Assembly (NCBI GenBank): GCA_008933995.1 | Contig: WARS01000027.1 | Coordinates: 1,266,501 to 1,330,500 of the forward strand | Origin: Datnioides undecimradiatus | Lineage: Eukaryota > Chordata > Actinopteri > Lobotiformes > Datnioididae | Length of the DNA: 64,000 bases | Direction: 5' to 3' | Shown here: positions 1 through 64,000 of the stretch, one piece after another | How positions within the stretch are numbered: the stretch's first letter is position 1 | Layout: every line of letters starts with the position of its first letter | Made by a program: the position numbers and the translations under genes | The notes under the pieces: generated by a model | Told to the model about the DNA's origin: nothing | The model's input: the letters and a program-made list of their open reading frames with translations, nothing else | Database searches by the model: none

Positions 1-343
1 AACTCCAAACTATCCCTTTAATCAATAAGGAAATACATCTCCCAGTGTCTGTAAATATTGCTTTAATGATAATGAATAAGAAAAACTACTGAAACCTTTT
101 AAATTATTAAAGAATGAACTGGTTTTGGTTTGTGGTGGCCGAACCGCTGATCCTAAAAGAGTTCGGTCATTCCATGGGCGTAAACATGGAGTGACATTGA
201 CAGTAAAAGTGCTGGGAGGCGAGTCTAGATAAGGCAGGAAACAGAGAAAGAACGAGTCCCATCAGAGCAGGAGACACACCAACGCCCACGAGCCTCCTCC
301 CGACCAGGAGGAGCAGGGCAGCCAGCAGGAGGCTGGCCTCATG
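1..343 (-). other. kcnj8: kcnj8 3' flank / probable 3' UTR
   Basis: Sequence downstream of the kcnj8 stop. On the minus strand there are ATTAAA hexamers at 62-67 and 17-22, which are variant poly(A) signals; neither can be proven. No other gene is seen. Confidence 0.4.
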
Positions 344-6410
<6,067 letters not shown>

Positions 6411-6720
6411 GTTGTCCTGCAGCGGTCAGGACTAAGTTTAAAAGGGCGTCAGAGCTGCTTTGTCGGTCCTCGGTGCGTCTTTACGCGCGAACCATGTCCA
6501 CCTGCAGCGGAAACGCTCACAGACGCGCAGACTCGCTTCCTTCCGTCGACATTCGGGGCCGCCTCTGCTCCGCTCCTCTGAGGGCAGGGACGGTCTCCGT
6601 TCTCCTGTTGACGTAGTCCAACTTCCAGAGTCCAGACCCGCTCAGACCAGGGTGCTGCCGCCTTCGTGGACCGTTCAGGGGCCGTCGGAAAACACGTTTC
6701 ATCAAGTCCAACAAACCCAA
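6411..6720 (-). promoter_or_regulatory. kcnj8: Putative kcnj8 promoter / 5' UTR region (CpG-rich)
   Basis: The 300 bases upstream of the start codon are clearly richer in CpG than the AT-rich sequence that follows (6720-7500), and contain a likely acceptor immediately before the coding exon. The transcription start and untranslated exon borders cannot be set from sequence alone. Confidence 0.4.
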
Positions 6721-7587
6721 ACAAAACTTAAAATGTCTCATCAACGCTAAAACCCAGAATCAGTATCATAAACAAACTTTCCTGAATTCAGTCATCGATC
6801 AGGCCCATTAATTATCAATGCAAGATGATCACATTCAGTTATTTTAGCCTTTGTTAATTAATTTTATGATCATTTTCACATGGACATAAACTCCAAACAG
6901 GTTTAAAGCCACGTTAAGTTCTTGTTATGACCTGTTATTTGTCATGTTAAGGTTCGGTGGGTCATTTTGTGTCTGTTTTACACTTTTTAGTTTAGTTGAT
7001 TTTAGTTTAGTTTAGATGATTTTAATTCTGTTTCAGCTTCTTTTTGAGTGTTCAGGATGATTCAAGGTCTCCTAGACAGAAACTGTGATGTTCACACAGA
7101 AATAATTCATAAACTCCACAAAATAAACTTTATAAACAGTAACTAGGGAAGCTAAATGTTTGTCTAATCTGCTAATCATGGCTTTAGACAAACAAACAGC
7201 AACTTTACACAGTTTATAAATGTTGATTATATTGATAGTTGTTAAAAACAATAGAGCCATAAAGCCTTATTTTAATGCTGTGATGTCTGTTTGCATCCAA
7301 ATAATGAATAAATGTACAGTTTAAGTGGTTAAATGATTGAATTTCCACCACATTTGGTAAAATCAAATAATTTACACAATTAAAAAGATGCTAAGATGCA
7401 ATTTTTATTAAATAACCCAGAAAATGTGAGTTCAGACATATTTGTTGATATAAACTGGAATGGTATTGTGAAATATGTTACTTTACATGAATATGATAAT
7501 AATATTTCCATGTATTTATTGGTTTTAATGCTTTACAGCAGCTGTTCATCCAGGGTGAAGCAGAAACATCTGGAGAGAGAGACCTGC

Positions 7588-7602
7588 TCACCAGGGGGCG
7601 CC
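7588..7602 (+). promoter_or_regulatory. CTCF-like motif
   Basis: TCACCAGGGGGCGCC matches the CTCF core consensus (CCASYAGRKGGCRS) except at the first base. It lies upstream of kcnj8. Motif match only; binding not shown. Confidence 0.45.
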
Positions 7603-8334
7603 ATTTAGCAACATATTGTGTTGGGAGTCACATCCTGCAGCTTATTGAGACACACGGGGTTTCACATTCACTCAAAACCAATTTTTATTTTCATTTCAAG
7701 TGTAAAAAAAGAAAAAATAAATCAGGCACACATGATAATACTTTGCTAAATATGTTTAAAAATCCTTGGATATACAGAATTTACACTTACATACATGGAA
7801 AATTAAAAAAAAATCACCATCCTGTATTTGTAAAAATGATATCTGGTATTTAAGTTGCATTCGTTAACAGTCACATGTGCATTAATGAGAGGAACAGAAC
7901 AAAAAACAGTCTGCATAGGTAATAAAACAGTTCACTCTGCGTTACATGCAAGGGTGCGGCAGGTGTGTGGAAACCCACGAAGTCTGAAACGTTGCGTCTC
8001 TTTGCATGTGTTTGTTCCCCAAAACTACAGATGGGAAAGAAGTTAAAGCCGAGGAGCTTTGAAAGGAAGGTGTGACGCTGAAAAACGCTGAAACTCCTGC
8101 TTTTTAATTAAATTAGTTAAATCTGCGTCTTTGTCCTAGAAACAGTATAAAAGTATAGCACAGGCTACAAGGCAGCGGTCTGCAGGCTGAGCGCAGGAAA
8201 TGCATGCAGCGAACTCAAAACATGGATGAAACGTGCTGAGGAGAGACGAATAAAGAGCAAACGTGGCGACAGCGATGAGTAAAACACTGCAGGTGTGTGT
8301 GCAGGTGTGCTGCCGTGCTTGAGATCAACACGTG

Positions 8335-8336
<2 letters not shown>

Positions 8337-8374
<38 letters not shown>
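8337..8374. repeat. (AC)n microsatellite
   Basis: About 19 uninterrupted AC units in the spacer between the two genes. Confidence 0.95.
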
Positions 8375-8376
<2 letters not shown>

Positions 8377-8957
8377 CGGGTGGATGACGGGGGTAGAACC
8401 CACGAGCAGGACAACTGAAGCGGTGACTTCTTGAGATGAAACACGTGCAAGTACGACATTTGAATGAAAACACTGCAGAAACTCCTGCAGGAGAATCTAT
8501 TTGGCATCTCGTCTGTACAGTTTAACAAAAAATTCATTCATCAGCAAAACACGAGCGTCATCGATCGCAATTATACCAAAAAGGGACAATAGCACCTGCT
8601 AGCACCCCGCAGAGATGGGACGAGTGATTCTTGTTTGTGAACGCAGCATGCTAGCTGCTAATGGCAATGCAGAGAGGATTGTAAATGAATATCTTCATGA
8701 TGACATCACGGCGTGGCACATTAAGTCCATGATGTGGTTACAGGTGCACTTCATCACTTTTGATTCAGCCCAGGCTAGCTGTATCCACCTGTGTTTGTGC
8801 TAAGGTAAGCTAATATTAGCTTTGTGTTTGCTAAGTGGTACTGATCCTCTGGTTTAATCATCAGCACGAGACTGCTGACATAAGTCGTCATCTGTAGCCA
8901 GAATTATCCAATCAGGGAGCTTTAATGATGTGTTAAAGCTGCATCACTTCCTTTCTT

Positions 8958-8976
8958 GGCCACTAGGGGGCAGCAC
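8958..8976 (+). promoter_or_regulatory. CTCF-like motif, full core match
   Basis: GGCCACTAGGGGGCAGCAC contains CCACTAGGGGGCAG, a full match to the CTCF core, in the same orientation as the site at 7588. It may sit inside a dispersed repeat. Binding not shown. Confidence 0.5.
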
Positions 8977-9089
8977 AAAAAGCTGAAAACGCACAACTTC
9001 TGACATGTTGCTACATTTTTGAGTTCTTATAGCAAATGTGTTGCCAATCAACCCAACAATTAGCATTAGCATCAATCTGAAATCGTGTT

Positions 9090-9480
9090 TATGGCCCCCT
9101 GGGAAATGTTAAGTCCATTATTCAGTCCTCTTTCAGACGGCGGCCATTTTTAGCCGCTACATGCTGCAGTTTCTTCACTAGCCTGGTGCTAACCAACTGT
9201 CTGGGACTTAGAGTGCAAATAAAGATGGCCGACGTGTCACTGTACAAAAAGGGACTCAAAATACCCCAAATACAGGGGCTGCCATCTTGCTCTAACGGCA
9301 TCATTTGGAGCTAGAGTTTGGACAGTATTGATCATTATCAAGCCCCCGCCCACTGAGCTGTCAATCATGATGTCACACCCCCTTTTTATATCATCAATTA
9401 ACTGATTAAAACCAAACTGATCAGAAAAAATGAACAAGGAACAGCGTGATAAGAACTGACAGGAACCATCTGCTGACATG
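9090..9480. repeat. Probable teleost interspersed repeat leading into the 39-bp array
   Basis: Contains AAGATGGCCGACGTGTCACT, then CCCCCGCCCACTGAGCTGTC and ATGATGTCACACCCCC, a block I recall as a frequent dispersed fish repeat whose distal end carries the TATGAGCTGTACTGCAGCC segment found in the adjacent array. No intact gene. Confidence 0.5.
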
Positions 9481-9483
9481 GAA

Positions 9484-9641
9484 GGGGCGGGGCTTATGAG
9501 CTGTACTGCAGCCAGACACCAGGGGGCGGGGCTTATGAGCTGTACTGCGGCCAGACACCAGGGGGCGGGGCTTATGAGCTGTACTGCGGCCAGACACCAG
9601 GGGGCGGGGCTTATGAGCTGTACTGCGGCCAGACACCAGGG
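9484..9641. repeat. 39-bp minisatellite, 4 copies, with CTCF-like core
   Basis: GGGGCGGGGCTTATGAGCTG starts recur every 39 bp (GCTTATGAG at 9492, 9531, 9570, 9609). Each junction reads ACACCAGGGGGCGGG, close to the CTCF consensus. Because 39 is divisible by 3, open reading frames run through it; these are artefacts. Confidence 0.92.
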
Positions 9642-9717
9642 GGATATCGCTCCACAATAACCAGTAAACATCTCTGGGGTTACCAGGAGCTCATGTTGCG
9701 TTGTCTATTGTCCCCGA

Positions 9718-9761
9718 GGATAATAATAATAATAATAGTAATAATGATAATAATGATAATA
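9718..9761. repeat. TAA/TGA-rich trinucleotide run
   Basis: Interrupted (AAT)n with GATAAT variants in the intergenic spacer. Confidence 0.85.
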
Positions 9762-11747
9762 AAAAGTTCAGCAAAGCATGACTGCAGACAGACAGCGGGT
9801 TCATCGGCTTCAGCCTGAGCCATGACACCCTTCAGTGTTTGTACTGGTGTAGGCACAGAAATACAACTGATAGAAGAGAAAAGGTGGAAGTAAACCAGAA
9901 ATTAAACATCTGACATCTGCACATTTTAATTTAGCTCAAGTTAAACTGACTTATTTGTTTACTCTACACATGTAACCTTTGGTTTTAACCCGTGTTTTAC
10001 CCGTTTGATGGATATTTCAATTTGATCATCAATTATCAATTCTAGATCCCAAATTTTCCACAATTCAAGTTCATCATTAAACCGATTCCTGGGTGAAAAA
10101 CAAATTCGGTGTGCAGACGCTGAAATGGCCGAATTCGAAAACATGGCTGTGGTCACTCAGAACTTTATATCTGATGATTTCAGGAGGTACTAAAAAGCAT
10201 TTTTCAGTGTGAAATACCTCATTTTTTATTTGTTTCTGATGTATTTCCACCTAATTTGCACCAAACTTGACTGCTGACTGCACTTTTTGTCAGTTTTGCT
10301 GTTCGCTGTCCGCTGATCTAATGCAGCATCGTGCAGCATGAACTCAGGCGGGGACATCATGAGGTCTGACTTCTCCTTTTTGTAGAAGAACTGTTTGGAG
10401 ACAAACATCAGACACAGAAGTGCAGTCCTTGGGCGCTGATTTCCTTAGTCACACCCAACGAACTTTGTCTTTAAACTTCTCATGACGTGATGTGAACAGG
10501 TCCGGTTTGGTTTGATGGTGTCAGTTCTATCAGTTCTACTTCTATGGCAGAACTTGACATACATACACTACTCCATGGTCTAAAATAGAAGGACTTTGCA
10601 GTTGGCGACTGCACAATGCACTGAAACACTGGCCAAAGCCAACATTCACTTATTTGAAAAAGCATCTTAAATACAAGTTTCCAATCCTCATTATTGCATG
10701 ATACAAGTGCTATAGAGTAATAAAGCTGATAGGCGCTGTGCACAAGTTTAAATATAAATGTAACAGATATTTAAAAACAAGATAATTAAAAGTTCAATCA
10801 AATTAAAATGATCCTGGCAGGATGTAAAAGTTCAGCTCAACCTAAAAACTGTCCGATAAACGACTCTGTAGTGTAAAAGACCAAGTCCATGGACACAGTG
10901 AGTGTAAAATCACGCAATCGTGTAACAGATCTATGTTTATCTTACTGTCAACAAATCCAAGAAAACCAACAATGAATGGATAAACTGACAGGCAAGTATG
11001 AAAGGTTCTTCCTCCACTAAACGCCAAAAGTGGATTCATCCACCGCTGAAAATAGTCCAATTGCATCATTTCCTTTTTTTTTAAAATAATGCAACTTCAT
11101 GGTTCATGAATTAAGTAGAAACCAATGGGCTTAGAGCTGAGAGCCTCAGACACTGCAGGGATGTCAGACCATGTTGAGATTTAGTTTTTTTCATGGGATT
11201 TGTTCACAATAAGAAAAATACAGAATAAAATCAGTCTTGTCTTTTAATTTTTCACAAGAAATATATATTTGTTCACCTTCTCCCAGCCATAGTAAATCAA
11301 GATCTAGCTATTTGTGTCATAAATTAGCTATCCAGGGCCTCAGAAACTCTATTTTTCTATTCTAACTATGTCTCCTTAATACTTAAATATCATTCAAATG
11401 ATGCAAGAATCCCTCCATTGTTCAACATACTCAAAGTCTGTAGATATGTGTATTTGCTAATTCCCAGTTGCCTGAGTGTAGAAGTTTGCTAAGCTGATTA
11501 ATGGACTTGGTCAAAAAAGGCAGTAAGTCATTGGCTGAAAGATTCAAGTACGACTTTTCAAAAGTACCAGCTGGTGCCGGACGATGTCTTCCTTCGAATA
11601 AGCAAAGAAACATCTGCGTTGGAGAGTCTTGTGGTGTCAAAGACGTCCGTCCACCTCGTTAAGAAAACAAATCTACGTGAAAAAAGGTGTAGATCGACCA
11701 GCTGATCGACCAGTCCGTCAGTTGGCGGGCGTGATGACAGTCTGGGT

Positions 11748-59754
<48,007 letters not shown>

Positions 59755-60983
59755 GCCACCACCCGACTGCCCTGCACAGGCCTCGAGTCAATCTGGGAGA
59801 ACCAAAAAACACAAAGCTGGAGATCAGTTTGCACCAGAACCAAACTCATACTTCGTGATTGCTCTAAGAAGCCAATATCTGTTGATATAAACCGTCTTTT
59901 GCGTCTTTTTTCCCAATGATGCTAGCTTGAACGCTAGCCGTTAGCATCTTGGTCAGGCATTTCCGTGGCATGTCACACCTTCAAGTGCACGCACTGGCTC
60001 ACACAGAAACATAAATGCAGGCCTGTGTCAGGCATGAGAGCTATGTCAGGGGCCGCTGCCCAGCTACATGCCCCCAGGCTTATGGTGCATCAATGTTACA
60101 TGAATGATAAGTGTTGAAAGGGATATGTTGGAAGTGTATTACATAGAGCTTAGTGTTAGCTTAGCTTAGCAGCCTTGAATCCTAGAGGTCCTGATGCAAA
60201 TGTCCGAGATTCATCTCCAGAGTGATGCTGTCATTATAGCTCTATGATTGGGACAAGATTATAATGTTTATAGTCTGCCATATTGTTGTTATTTGATGAA
60301 AATGATGACTTAAATTGAACAATTTTGCATCGTTTTGCATTTTTTTCACCATCTTCAACAAAATAAACACTAAGATAAACAAATAAACCCTGAGCTTTAA
60401 TATCACTAAACACTACGTTTGTATAAATACATCCACGGTTTCAAGTCCAAGTCAAGAGAGTCAATGTGCTAATGCTAACTAGCTAAAGCTAACAACAGAC
60501 AATACATAAATGTATGCAAAGAGTTTGGTTTAGACCTGCTTTATATGAGAATCGACCTGAGGTAACCTTTGTTGTGATTTGGCACTGTACAGTTAAAATG
60601 AACTAAGCTAAACTGAAATAACTTTGCACTGTTAGCAGCCCAAAAATCCCACGCCTTGTTTTTAATCTAAAGATGATGAATTGGGCTATTTCCCACAGCA
60701 AAAATACAACTAATATGATTTCAGGATTGTGATTAGCATTGTTATGATTTGTTTTACAATAATTTCCTACATTTGACTGCATTAGCTTGTTGGTGGCTAA
60801 AGCTATAATTTCCACGGTCAATTAACATTTATGTAATTTTAGATTTAAAATAACCTTCTTAAAAAGTTCATACAACATAAACACAGATTCATTTATCATT
60901 CAAAAATTTCTGTTAACTCACAACTCAAAAAGTTGAATTTTGTCACTTTTACATGCTAATGTCACATCTTCAACTGAAACCAA

Positions 60984-61030
60984 AAACAAAGATGGCCGCC
61001 TAAGGCTGCATATGGCGGCCATCTTTGTTT
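60984..61030. repeat. 17-bp perfect inverted repeat with YY1-like motifs
   Basis: Arms AAACAAAGATGGCCGCC (60984-61000) and its reverse complement (61014-61030) with a 13-nt loop, in the abcc9 intron between the untranslated exon and coding exon 1. Each arm contains AAGATGGC, the core of YY1 sites. Confidence 0.8.
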
Positions 61031-61575
61031 GTAACAAAACACTGCTAGTATTTTTGCTAGTATTACGGTGCCTCGTTGAGGTCAATGTTAGGCCAGCCGA
61101 GCACACAGACTCATAGCAGACAAACATACGAGGTTGTAGAAGTAGTTTATAAAGTTTTTGGTAAAATTTTTATACTTTTTTCCTCAAAACATTAAAACAC
61201 GGCACCATTGGATACTGCTTTAACTGCCGAAACTGAAGCTCACCACAAGCGCTGTTTTCCAAAATTGTAAAATTATGTAATATTTACTGCCACTTTTTCA
61301 CTAAATTTATGAGCTACTGCTTTGACATTTTTAGTTTTACTTATTCATTAAAGTCTACTGGCCCCAAATAGCCATTAGACTTGCATAATAAAGTCCTCCA
61401 GCCCAAGTGAATTAGACCACAGCCGCATTTTTTCAAACCAAAACTACTTTAAAATACTAGAAATGGCTCAGGATCAGGAAGGCAGTGTCTGAAATAGTGG
61501 CATTAAAGATTAATAAAGTCATTAAGTTAAACGAGCCTAATTAGGAAGACTACATGCAGCACAGGCGCGTCTTAC

Positions 61576-61760
61576 CTCGGAGAAAAGCAGTAATAATCCT
61601 CACTGACAGCGTCTCATTCCTGGTGTCTTCGGGTTTTAAAAATGGAGGAAAACAGACTAAATAAAACAGCAAGACGGGAAAAGAGAGTTGCAGAGAGAAA
61701 AGTTGATTATTTTTAGCCCCGCAAGAGCATCAGCTGCTCCGCATACTGCTGCCCGTCCCT
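61576..61760 (-). other. abcc9: abcc9 probable 5' untranslated exon
   Basis: A strong donor (CCGAG|GTAAGA) ends at 61576, and a matching acceptor with a pyrimidine tract lies at 59793-59794, just before the first coding exon. The exon contains a five-codon upstream ORF (ATG at 61615-61617, stop at 61600-61602). The 5' border is a guess within CpG-richer sequence. Confidence 0.5.
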
Positions 61761-61830
61761 GCCAACCACGTCAAGAGCAGAGAATGCGGCGCAGGGCTTC
61801 CGGTGGTAACTTTCAAAATAAAGGACTTAG
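61700..61830 (-). promoter_or_regulatory. abcc9: Putative abcc9 promoter
   Basis: Short GC/CpG-richer island upstream of the inferred 5' exon in otherwise AT-rich DNA. No clear TATA box on the minus strand. Position inferred from the exon model only. Confidence 0.3.
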
Positions 61831-62633
61831 TTACAGTACGAGTACGAGTTACAGTAAAATGAACAAAACTAATTTTTTACCTAATAAACGGAGAAAACAC
61901 GCATTTTTTTCTCAGTTTAGTCTAACTGTAACTTGATTTAATGCACATTTATTGGCAAAGATTGTATTAAAATCATAATATTTAGAGTAAACTTTGACAC
62001 AGAGCACTCTAGAAGACTGGCTTCTCAAAGTTCACACAGGGGTCCTCTTTAAATGATTTCCTTTTTAGTGTTAATTAGTTAATTAACCAAATCATCAATA
62101 AATTGCCCCACAGGGTATCTGCAGCCCCTGATGATCTGTTTGTAATATCCTGTACTATTTTTGGGTTGTGTAGCAACACACATTTAGCACATCCTGCATA
62201 ACTGCTCATTTGATTATGTGAGTGATCTTCTTATCTGTTATACATTGCATTATATTGTGGTTTATTAAGGCCATCTTAAATCTATGTATATATTACTGCT
62301 CAGGTGTATGTTTAAGTTTCTACAGTTATTTATTTAGTTTACTATAATTTTAAAAAGCATTACAAATTACAAATTACATTACATTACACGGATTTCATTC
62401 TTTTTGTATTTTTTCCATGAATATCCCCCTGTAAACAGTAGATTCTCGTTACCGCTAAAGACAAGAAGGTTTTATTTTGAAGGGCTTCACTTCGTAAGTT
62501 CCGGCTAACATCTATATGATTTTGGCGAACTTGACGCGACTTCCCCTGCTATCAGATTTCCAAACCTGAACCAGTTTAGCGGTGAGAAGGAGGTTTATTA
62601 TGGTCTTCTTCAACAGCCAACTGACATGTCAGC

Positions 62634-62667
<34 letters not shown>

Positions 62668-64000
62668 CCCTTCATCTGTTTACAGTTTTGGCATGTTGGC
62701 ACCGTTGTGATCTAATAACCTCATCATCATCATCATCATCTGTGGGTCTGAGAATTTAGATTTTTTACATTTTTTACATTTTTTTTATTGACTAAGAAAA
62801 AAACACTTCCCATTAGTTTTGAAGTGGTTGCATTAACAGAAATGAAACTTTTTCTAATTTTAGTGTTAAAATCCCTTAAACGTGGCAAATAATAGATATA
62901 ATCCAATCCTCTGGCTGTCAGATTATCAATATTTTAAAAGATACTTAATGAATTAGTCACGAAAGCATGAAAATATGAAAGATTATGACACTATCCTTGA
63001 GATGCTGCAACCTGGTAGATAATGCCTTACACTGGCAAATGTCATGATATTTAGAATGATTTGCAATCTGTAATCTGATTTCGACTGGATGCATGCACAG
63101 CAAGGCTGCAGTGAAATCATGCATAATCTGAAACCTCGCTAGGCTGAGCGGATGCAGGACACGCATGTTAACATTAATATTGCGTCGGAGAAAAGACCTT
63201 GGATGCGGTCAGCACGGCGCGCTGGAGCGAACACAATCCTTCGCTGTCGATCGTACCGTCAGCTGTTCGTACAAAACGCTGATTTCAGATCAACAGCGAG
63301 CATCTCGTGTTCGCTGTTCTCGTAAAACCTCGATGCAGCAAAATGGAAACAAGTCTGGTGCCTTTCACGTATCGTGCAGCGTTACCTAGACTGTGATTCG
63401 GTTTTCCCGCCAAACTCTATTTAAAAATCTACTAATTAAAGTTTATACGCGTAAACATTAATATCAGTGCAGACAAAACGCGACGGTAGTTGCTTTTCTA
63501 CACGAGCTAGACTCACTCTTATATTCGGCAACAATAAACTGAATTTAGGAAGATCATACATAAATAAAACTCAGAACATTTTGAACCGTCCCGCCTGTAA
63601 ATCCCTCAGCCCCTTTCACCAACAGCACCTCAATCGATGGCAGCAGCGTGGGATGAATTATGCACATATATTGCTTAATTATAAGTCTCTGGTGTTTTGT
63701 ACATATGCCGAAATTAATATTTGCGTTTACCTTGTTCAAATATTTTATTAACTTTTATTTTTAACATATGTACTAATGTTGAAATACAGGTTGACTTTAA
63801 ATGGTAGGATTGTCCAATGAAGTCTGGTGCGCGCTGTATGTCACTCGCTTTGAAGCGTCTCTCTCTAAACTGAAGACGTCGTGTTACACCACGCTGAGGA
63901 TGCTGACGCCTGGCTGTGAATTACAGACGGATAAAAGGGGGAAAGCCTTCCCCAGCACTTACCCGACCTCTGACGCGGGTTTGCGGGTTTTGACTCGGGT
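61831..64000. other. Upstream flank of abcc9, no gene recognised
   Basis: AT-rich to about 63100. Holds an (AC)n at 62636-62664 and an ATC run near 62721-62741. From 63120 to 63420 and from 63830 the DNA is CpG-richer, with a TATA-like GATAAAAG near 63930 on the plus strand, which may belong to a neighbouring gene outside the window. Confidence 0.5.
62636..62664. repeat. (AC)n microsatellite
   Basis: About 14 AC units upstream of abcc9. Confidence 0.95.

Larger units (their letters stand above)
6721..11747. other. Intergenic spacer between abcc9 and kcnj8, with abcc9 3' UTR
   Basis: No protein gene recognised. It must hold the abcc9 3' UTR (just below 11748) and distal kcnj8 control sequence. 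Contents seen: CTCF-like motifs at 7588-7602 and 8958-8976, an (AC)n at 8337-8374, a dispersed repeat and 39-bp minisatellite at about 9090-9641, and a TAA/TGA-rich run at 9718-9761. The remainder, including 9765-11740, is AT-rich and featureless to me. Confidence 0.7.

Noticed and set aside
9237-9671. Long open frames on both strands across the minisatellite (repeated AAVQLISP and MSCTAARHQG peptides)
   Set aside because: They follow from a 39-bp repeat unit divisible by three; no start context or homology.
63165-63389. Possible upstream gene exon in CpG-richer DNA
   Set aside because: No recognisable protein, no convincing splice sites; kept only as unexplained flank.

Overview
This window is teleost fish nuclear DNA holding one conserved locus: the two subunit genes of the vascular/cardiac ATP-sensitive potassium (KATP) channel, both on the minus strand. 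kcnj8 (Kir6.1, pore) occupies 344-6410 and abcc9 (SUR2, ABC-type regulatory subunit) occupies about 11748-61576. Both identities come from reading exon translations against the known vertebrate proteins. Every inferred intron of both genes has GT-AG ends, the exon phases fit together, and the exon sums are multiples of three. The order abcc9 then kcnj8, same strand, is the arrangement known in mammals. A ray-finned fish (probably a spiny-rayed teleost, an inference) is suggested by the compact abcc9 (about 50 kb), frequent CA/GT microsatellites, and dispersed sequences that I recognise as common teleost repeats.

Layout, left to right: 1-343, kcnj8 3' flank. 344-6410, kcnj8 in six coding exons (421 aa). 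6411-11747, intergenic, with a CpG-rich start, CTCF-like motifs, a 39-bp minisatellite and repeats. 11748-59754, the abcc9 coding region: 39 common coding exons plus one of two alternative last exons of equal length (SUR2A-type 13213-13350 or SUR2B-type 11748-11885), 1585 aa for either form. A further 33-nt in-frame candidate microexon lies at 37322-37354. 59607-59792 is the first coding exon with some 5' UTR, and a probable untranslated exon ends at 61576. 61577-64000 holds the probable promoter and upstream flank, with no gene recognised.

How the genes work together: four Kir6.1 subunits form the pore and four SUR2 subunits surround it. SUR2 carries TMD0, TMD1, NBD1, an acidic linker, TMD2 and NBD2, and passes Mg-nucleotide state to the pore. 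The alternative C-termini set nucleotide and drug response in mammals, and the microexon region lies in NBD1 after the Walker A motif. All catalytic ABC motifs and the pore filter are intact here.

The introns hold degenerate transposons (a mariner-like transposase fossil at about 21930-22415, a Tc1-like one at about 43585-43865, and MITE-like elements), minisatellites with 20-, 39-, 67- and 106-bp units, and many dinucleotide runs. Three of those runs touch abcc9 splice sites. I found no tRNA, rRNA, CRISPR array or further protein-coding gene.
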